Of a DNA stretch of 9,326 nucleotides, positions 5,172-9,326 are shown piece by piece; the first letter of the stretch is position 1, and every line of letters begins with the position of its first letter. The DNA comes from Gammaproteobacteria bacterium (GTDB taxonomy: Bacteria > Pseudomonadota > Gammaproteobacteria > SZUA-229). Below the pieces are notes generated by a model that made no database searches, had not been told where the DNA came from, and was given only the letters and a program-made list of their open reading frames with translations. The stretch is taken from assembly GCA_011321985.1 (NCBI GenBank), contig DROB01000360.1, forward strand, positions 1 through 9,326, read 5' to 3'. The position numbers and the translations under genes were made by a program.

Positions 5172-6455
5172 ATGGTGACGACGAAAACAGGCTATTTTCG
5201 ACTGGCTCTGCACTGGCAGATTTTAATAGCACTCCTACTTGCCGTTTTGACAGGGATTTTTTTTGATCAGGATTTTTCTGTTTTTGGCATTTCTTTTATC
5301 TCCATCCTGGTCTTTTTTGGTACCTTATTCCTCAATGCATTAAAAATGTTAATCGTGCCTCTGATCATGGCATCGATCATAACAGGCATGATGAGTCTGA
5401 AGTCAGATGCATTGGGCCGCCTTGGCTCAAAGACCGTGTTGTATTATGCAACGACCAGTCTGGTAGCAATCCTTATCGGCCTTTTTTTCGTTAATATTTT
5501 GCAGCCGGGCATCATCGATGGTGAGCCAGCCAGAAATATTATTGGTCTGTCATCAGATACTGAAGAAATAGTGAACCGGGTGGGTGGCAAAGGTGCCGCT
5601 GACATCGCCGAGGTTCTACTGCGCATGGTGCCGGCAAATATAGTGGCGGCGGCGGCCAAAGGACAGATGCTGGGATTGATATTTTTTAGTCTGATTTTCG
5701 GTTTTTTTGTCTCCAGATTAGAAGGCGCACAGGCACAGGCACATAGAGATTTCTGGCAGGGGCTGCTGGATATCATGATGATGATGACCGATTTCATCAT
5801 GCGATTTGCACCCTATGGGGTGTATGCGCTGGTGGCGAAAGTGATTATGATGTCGGGTGTCGATGCGTTCGAACCGTTAGCACTGTTTTTTGCTACGGTA
5901 GTGCTGGCTCTGGCCACGCATCTCCTGTTGTTCTTGCCGGCCATATTACGCTTTCTGGCTCGAGTCTCTCCGACGAAACATTTTAAAGCGATGATACCTG
6001 CATTGTTGACTGCTTTTTCCACCAGTTCGTCTTCGGCAACATTGCCTATCACGATGGACTGCGTGGAAAATCGTGCCGGTGTGTCGAATCAGGTTTCAGG
6101 ATTTACCTTACCCCTGGGAGCGACCATCAACATGGACGGTACTGCGTTGTATGAGTGTGTCGCAGCGATGTTTATCGCACAGGCCTATGGTCTTTCTCTT
6201 GATATAACGACACAGTTCACCATCGTGCTGGTCGCGTTGTTAACGTCTGTTGGTGTTGCCGGTATTCCGTCAGCGAGTCTGGTCGCCATCACCATCATAC
6301 TGGCGGCTATCGGATTACCATTAGAGGCTATCGGTCTGATCCTCGTGGTCGATCGCGTACTGGATATGTGCCGTACGTCGGTTAATGTATTCAGTGACTC
6401 CTGTGCGGCGGTTACGATCGCACGTCTGGAAGGTGAAGAGACGAACCTGATTTAA
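5172..6455 (+). CDS. Na+- (or H+-) coupled acidic amino acid/dicarboxylate symporter, DAACS family
   Basis: A 427-residue inner-membrane transporter of the sodium:dicarboxylate symporter (glutamate transporter, SDF) family, with the full length and fold signs. Re-entrant hairpin HP1 has the serine-rich FSTSSSSAT (282-290), TM7 has NMDGT (320-324), HP2 has AGIPSAS (363-369), and TM8 has DMCRTSVN (398-405) followed by Asp409. Asp398, Arg401, Thr402 and Asn405 align with GltPh D394, R397, T398 and N401. The arginine binds the substrate side-chain carboxylate, so glutamate, aspartate or a C4-dicarboxylate is expected rather than a neutral amino acid. I cannot choose among gltP, dctA or others, so no symbol is given. 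AGAGAGGG (5161-5168) lies only 3 nt before ATG 5172 and 6 nt before GTG 5175, so either codon may be the start. The gene is 49 bp after ppiD on the same strand. Confidence 0.93.
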   Translation: MVTTKTGYFRLALHWQILIALLLAVLTGIFFDQDFSVFGISFISILVFFGTLFLNALKMLIVPLIMASIITGMMSLKSDALGRLGSKTVLYYATTSLVAILIGLFFVNILQPGIIDGEPARNIIGLSSDTEEIVNRVGGKGAADIAEVLLRMVPANIVAAAAKGQMLGLIFFSLIFGFFVSRLEGAQAQAHRDFWQGLLDIMMMMTDFIMRFAPYGVYALVAKVIMMSGVDAFEPLALFFATVVLALATHLLLFLPAILRFLARVSPTKHFKAMIPALLTAFSTSSSSATLPITMDCVENRAGVSNQVSGFTLPLGATINMDGTALYECVAAMFIAQAYGLSLDITTQFTIVLVALLTSVGVAGIPSASLVAITIILAAIGLPLEAIGLILVVDRVLDMCRTSVNVFSDSCAAVTIARLEGEETNLI

Positions 6456-6468
6456 AATCTGCTGCTTT

Positions 6469-6500
6469 AGCCCATACAGGGAGTCCGTATCGGGCTGTTT
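6469..6500. terminator. Terminator between convergent symporter gene and fabI
   Basis: AGCCC-ATAC (6469-6477) pairs with GTAT-C-GGGCT (6487-6496), a 9-bp stem with one bulged C and a 9-nt loop, followed by GTTTCTTC on the plus strand. It lies in the 48-bp gap between two converging genes, 13 bases after the symporter stop. The T-rich tail supports plus-strand use; on the minus strand the downstream bases are less U-rich. Confidence 0.6.
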
Positions 6501-6503
6501 CTT

Positions 6504-7298
6504 CTATTCAGAAACATCACCCATCAAGCCAGCTGTGTGATAACCGGAATCTACGTAAATAATCTCGCCGGTGATGCCACTTGCCAGACTCGAACAGAGA
6601 AAAGCAGAAGTATTGCCTACTTCTTCGATGGTCACATTGCGACGCAGAGGGGCACTCTGTTCAACGTGCTGGATGATCTTATTGAACCCTGATATACCCT
6701 TGGCGGCCAGAGTCTTGATAGGACCGGCAGAGATAGCATTAACACGGATACCTTCAGGTCCCAGTGAATGAGCCAGGTAACGCACATTGGCCTCGAGACT
6801 GGCCTTTGCCAGACCCATGACATTGTAGCCGGGGAAGGCGCGCACAGCACCCAGATAACTCATGGTTATTATTGATGCATCTTCACGGTTCTGCATCATA
6901 TGTCGGCCTGCTTTTGCGATAGCAGCGAGGCTGTATGAGCTGATATCATGAGCTGTATTAAAACCCTCACGATTGATATTATCCAGATAATCACCTTCCA
7001 GCATCTCTTTCGGTGCGAATGCGACAGAGTGTACAATGATATCCAGGCTATCCCAGTAATCATCGAGGTGTTCGAAGACAGCTTCTATCTGTTCGTCATC
7101 CTCGACATCACAGGGTACGACGATATCCGAATCACATTCTCCCGCCAGTTTTTCGACACGCTCCTTCAGGCGCTCGCCCTGAAAGGCAAAGGCCAGCTCG
7201 GCACCTTCACGATGCATCGCCTGTGCGATACCCCAGGCGATCGAACGATTACTTGCGACCCCAAAAATTAATACTCGTTTGCCTGCTAAAAAGCCCAT
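6504..7298 (-). CDS. fabI: Enoyl-[acyl-carrier-protein] reductase (NADH), FabI
   Basis: FabI reduces the trans-2-enoyl-ACP double bond, the last step of each fatty-acid elongation cycle, in the cytoplasm. The 264-residue protein begins MGFLAGKRVLIFGVASNRSIAWGIA, the FabI-type cofactor segment, and carries the YX6K active site as SYLG (Tyr148), Tyr158 and Lys165 within YNVMGLAKASLEANVRY, then SAGPIKTLAAKG (190-201), part of the substrate-binding region. An in-frame ATG at 7370 would add 24 residues, but the conserved family N terminus and a GGGGA ribosome site (7306-7310, 7 nt upstream) favour the start at 7298. Position 93 is Ala (HSVAFAP), where E. coli has Gly93, a residue known from inhibitor-resistance mutants; alanine is natural in several FabI lineages. 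The C-terminal YVDSGYHTAGL resembles Gram-positive and alphaproteobacterial FabI more than the E. coli enzyme. It is transcribed away from yejA. Confidence 0.97.
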   Translation of the reverse strand: MGFLAGKRVLIFGVASNRSIAWGIAQAMHREGAELAFAFQGERLKERVEKLAGECDSDIVVPCDVEDDEQIEAVFEHLDDYWDSLDIIVHSVAFAPKEMLEGDYLDNINREGFNTAHDISSYSLAAIAKAGRHMMQNREDASIITMSYLGAVRAFPGYNVMGLAKASLEANVRYLAHSLGPEGIRVNAISAGPIKTLAAKGISGFNKIIQHVEQSAPLRRNVTIEEVGNTSAFLCSSLASGITGEIIYVDSGYHTAGLMGDVSE

Positions 7299-7381
7299 AG
7301 CTCGTTCCCCAAAATTATTATGTTGTATAGTTAGCCAGTTGTTGGTCGGTGCTGTAAACTCGGTTGGCACATGTTAGGCGG

Positions 7382-7387
7382 ATTATA
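7382..7387 (-). promoter_or_regulatory. Candidate -10 box of the fabI promoter
   Basis: The minus strand reads TATAAT here, 83 bases upstream of the chosen fabI start. The 17-bp-spaced -35 position (7405-7410) reads TTTCTA, a 3/6 match. Transcription would begin near 7375, so the alternative upstream ATG at 7370 would lie almost at the transcript start, with no room for a ribosome binding site. This supports the 7298 start. Confidence 0.5.
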
Positions 7388-7455
7388 CCCATAAAAGCAA
7401 GCCATAGAAATCAATATCGACCGCAGCCATAAAAGTAAAAAACCACGACAAAGTT

Positions 7456-9279
7456 ATGTATCCGAAAGTGTTGTCAGATCGACTATTCAAACGCCTGTTT
7501 AGCTATTTAATATTACTGTCTGGTATGCTCCTGCCCATCGTGACACAGGCGGTGCCTGCCATGGGTATGGGTTATGAACCCAAATATGCACCGGACTACC
7601 AGCATTTTGATTACGTAAATCCTGATGCGCCCAGGGGAGGGAATCTGACATTGATGGGTTTAGGCACCTTTGATAGCCTGAACCCGTATCTGTTAAAAGG
7701 TATCTCAGCGAGTGGGCTGGGCCTGCTGGTGTTCGAGAGCTTACTGGAAAAAAGCATGGATGAGCCTTTCAGTGAATATGGCCTGATCGCGGACGATTTT
7801 TATCTGGCCGATGATGCCTTATCGGTTACCTTCCATATTAATCCACTCGCCAGATTTTCTAACGGAGACAGCATTACTGCTGATGATGTTAAATATTCTT
7901 TTGATACGCTGGTCAGCAAAGCTGCACACCCGCAATTTCGCGTGTATTATGCCGATGTCAAATCGGCAACTGTAATCGACAGGCAGACGATACGTTTTGA
8001 TTTTAAAAACAAAAATCGTGAATTACATATGATCGTCGGTGACATTCCCATCTTCTCTAAAAAATGGGCTGCCGGTAAGGCATTCGACAAACTTGATGAT
8101 ACTCGACCGATTGCCAGCGGTCCTTATATCGTCGATAGATACGAACGTGGCAAGTCGATACGATATATCAAAAATCCGGATTACTGGGCAAAAGATCTAC
8201 CGGTTCGTCGTGGTATGTTCAATTTTGATCAGGTGACGTACAAGTATTATAAAGATTCCACCATCGCTCTGGAAGCATTTAAAGCGGGTGAGTTTGATTT
8301 CTTTTTTGAAAATTACTCCAAGCGCTGGGCACGTTCACACAATGGGCCACATTATGATTCAGGTGAGATTCAGAAGACCGAACTGGCGCATAAAAATAAT
8401 GCCGGCATGCAGGGTTTTGCTTTTAATACTCGCAGAGATAAATTTAAGGATGTACGTGTAAGACGGGCACTGAGCCTGGCTTTTGATTTTGAATGGGCCA
8501 ATGACAAGTTATTCTATAATCAATATGTTCGTGCAGGGAGTTATTTCAGTAACAGTGAGCTGGCCGCGCAGGGACTACCTGAAGGAAAAGAAAGGGCACT
8601 GCTGGAAAAATACCGTGACCAGTTACCGGATGAAATATTTACTCGCTACTGGCAGCCAGCCACGACGAAAGCACCGAGCAGTCTGCGAAAAAACCTGATC
8701 CAGGCGCGAGACCTGCTGGCAGAAGCAGGCTGGACGGTACAGGACGGCGTGCTTGAAAATGCCAGGGGCGAGCCCTTTCTTCTGGATATCCTTCTGGTAC
8801 AGAATGGCTTTGACCGGATTATCGCTCCCTATGCGCATAATCTTAAAAAACTGGGTATCGAGACAAGCTATCGTAAAGTTGATACCTCACTATATAAACG
8901 CAGGTTAGATACCTTTGATTTTGATATGGTAGTCACCAGTTTTTCATCTTCGGTATCCCCCGGCAACGAGCTGATGAATATGTTTCACTCCAGTTCAGCT
9001 GATATCAAGGGGTCGAATAATTTACCCGGCATAAAAAATCCGGTTGTTGATGCACTGGTGCTGGCGATCATCCAGGCCAAAGATCGTGAAGCGGTCGTTA
9101 CCGCTGCACGTGCGCTGGATCGCGTACTGGTCTTCGGTGAATATCTGGTACCGAACTGGTATATCAATGTGCATCGTATCGCCTACTGGAACAAATTTGG
9201 TATACCGGAAACAAAACCACTATATTATGACCCGATAACATGGTTGTTAAAGGCATGGTGGGTGGATCAAGAACGGTGA
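7456..9279 (+). CDS. yejA: Periplasmic solute-binding protein of a peptide ABC transporter (YejA-like)
   Basis: A 607-residue protein of the SBP_bac_5 (DppA/OppA) family, in the long YejA-like branch. An N-terminal signal peptide is visible: basic residues in SDRLFKR, a hydrophobic stretch (about 14-29), and a probable cleavage near TQA/VPA (30-35). The mature part starts GMGYEPKYAPDYQHFDYVNPDAPRGG and contains FSNGDSITADDVKYSFD (134-150), SGPY (221-224), NPDYW (240-244) and KDVRVRRALSLAFDFEW (331-347), all family landmarks. In E. coli, YejABEF imports oligopeptides and microcin C; the substrate here is inferred only. It is divergent from fabI and followed 32 bp later by an apparent permease start, as in a yejABEF operon. 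No good ribosome binding site precedes the ATG, but this start gives the complete signal peptide. Confidence 0.9.
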   Translation: MYPKVLSDRLFKRLFSYLILLSGMLLPIVTQAVPAMGMGYEPKYAPDYQHFDYVNPDAPRGGNLTLMGLGTFDSLNPYLLKGISASGLGLLVFESLLEKSMDEPFSEYGLIADDFYLADDALSVTFHINPLARFSNGDSITADDVKYSFDTLVSKAAHPQFRVYYADVKSATVIDRQTIRFDFKNKNRELHMIVGDIPIFSKKWAAGKAFDKLDDTRPIASGPYIVDRYERGKSIRYIKNPDYWAKDLPVRRGMFNFDQVTYKYYKDSTIALEAFKAGEFDFFFENYSKRWARSHNGPHYDSGEIQKTELAHKNNAGMQGFAFNTRRDKFKDVRVRRALSLAFDFEWANDKLFYNQYVRAGSYFSNSELAAQGLPEGKERALLEKYRDQLPDEIFTRYWQPATTKAPSSLRKNLIQARDLLAEAGWTVQDGVLENARGEPFLLDILLVQNGFDRIIAPYAHNLKKLGIETSYRKVDTSLYKRRLDTFDFDMVVTSFSSSVSPGNELMNMFHSSSADIKGSNNLPGIKNPVVDALVLAIIQAKDREAVVTAARALDRVLVFGEYLVPNWYINVHRIAYWNKFGIPETKPLYYDPITWLLKAWWVDQER

Positions 9280-9282
9280 GCG

Positions 9283-9312
9283 AGAGAAGTAAAAAACAAG
9301 AGAAGTAAAAAA
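9283..9312 (+). repeat. Two 14-bp direct repeats before the next gene
   Basis: AGAGAAGTAAAAAA occurs at 9283-9296 and again at 9299-9312, a period of 16 bp. The second copy ends on the A of the next ATG. Each copy holds a weak purine-rich Shine-Dalgarno-like AGAGAAG, so the ribosome site of the downstream gene appears to be duplicated. Confidence 0.9.
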
Positions 9313-9326
9313 TGTTTTCTTATATC
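9312..9326 (+). CDS. Start of a probable ABC transporter permease (YejB-like), cut by the window end
   Basis: ATG at 9312 opens five codons, MFSYI, before the window ends. Peptide-transporter permeases commonly begin with a short M-x-x-Y-I segment followed by an Arg-Arg-Leu-rich start, and a yejB gene is expected directly after yejA. AGAGAAG (9299-9305) sits 6 nt upstream. Five residues cannot prove identity; the call rests on context. Confidence 0.4.

Noticed and set aside
5444..5800. 118-residue minus-strand frame inside the symporter gene
   Set aside because: Lies wholly within a well-supported membrane transporter, and its composition mirrors the complement of hydrophobic codons.
6948..7271. 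107-residue plus-strand frame antisense to fabI
   Set aside because: Overlaps the fabI coding region, with conserved FabI residues on the other strand and no ribosome site or recognisable domain.
7299..7370. Longer FabI starting at 7370 with 24 extra residues
   Set aside because: The family starts at MGFL, a ribosome site lies directly before 7298, and the predicted promoter leaves no leader for the upstream ATG.
7344..7390. Plus-strand promoter for yejA (TTGGCA near 7364 with a TATACC-like box)
   Set aside because: The spacing is only about 14 bp and the boxes are poor, so I do not list it as a feature.

Overview
The window is a stretch of ordinary core chromosome from a gammaproteobacterium. 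The order lon > hupB > (tRNA-Val, tRNA-Asp) > ppiD > ... > fabI (opposite strand) / yejA > yejB is close to the neighbourhood I recall from Pseudomonas-type genomes (clpX-lon-hupB-ppiD, then fabI divergent from a yej-type peptide ABC transporter). The proteins resemble gammaproteobacterial families, the tRNA genes encode their own CCA ends, and promoters are sigma70-like. Genus cannot be read from the sequence.

Layout. 1-1857: lon, lacking its N-terminal part because the window begins inside the gene, closed by a strong intrinsic terminator. 1858-2312: long intergenic region with a near-consensus sigma70 promoter and a roughly 120-nt foldable leader in front of hupB (2313-2585). 2627-2784: tRNA-Val(UAC) and tRNA-Asp(GUC), five bases apart, starting 41 bases after hupB with no promoter of their own that I can see. 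2766-3001: a tRNA-derived repeat. The last 19 bases of tRNA-Asp plus the next 49 bases recur 168 bp downstream, with 100 bp of hairpin-rich sequence between. 3224-5122: ppiD, a membrane-anchored periplasmic parvulin-type foldase. 5172-6455: a sodium-coupled acidic amino acid/dicarboxylate symporter. 6504-7298 (minus): fabI enoyl-ACP reductase, converging on the symporter over a shared hairpin. 7456-9279: yejA-type periplasmic solute-binding protein. 9312 to the end: the first five codons of what is probably yejB.

The lon-hupB-ppiD block is protein quality control and nucleoid maintenance: Lon degrades misfolded proteins (HU is a known Lon substrate in E. coli) and PpiD assists proteins emerging from the Sec translocon. 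The symporter and the yej transporter handle uptake, and fabI is fatty-acid synthesis.

The one element that standard gene annotation does not explain is the tRNA-Asp 3'-tail repeat. Its design, a 168-bp period with each copy opening with exactly 19 nt of tRNA 3' end, recalls the 178-bp repeats of the E. coli tyrT operon that yield rtT RNA. A scar from a lost integrative element is the main competing explanation.
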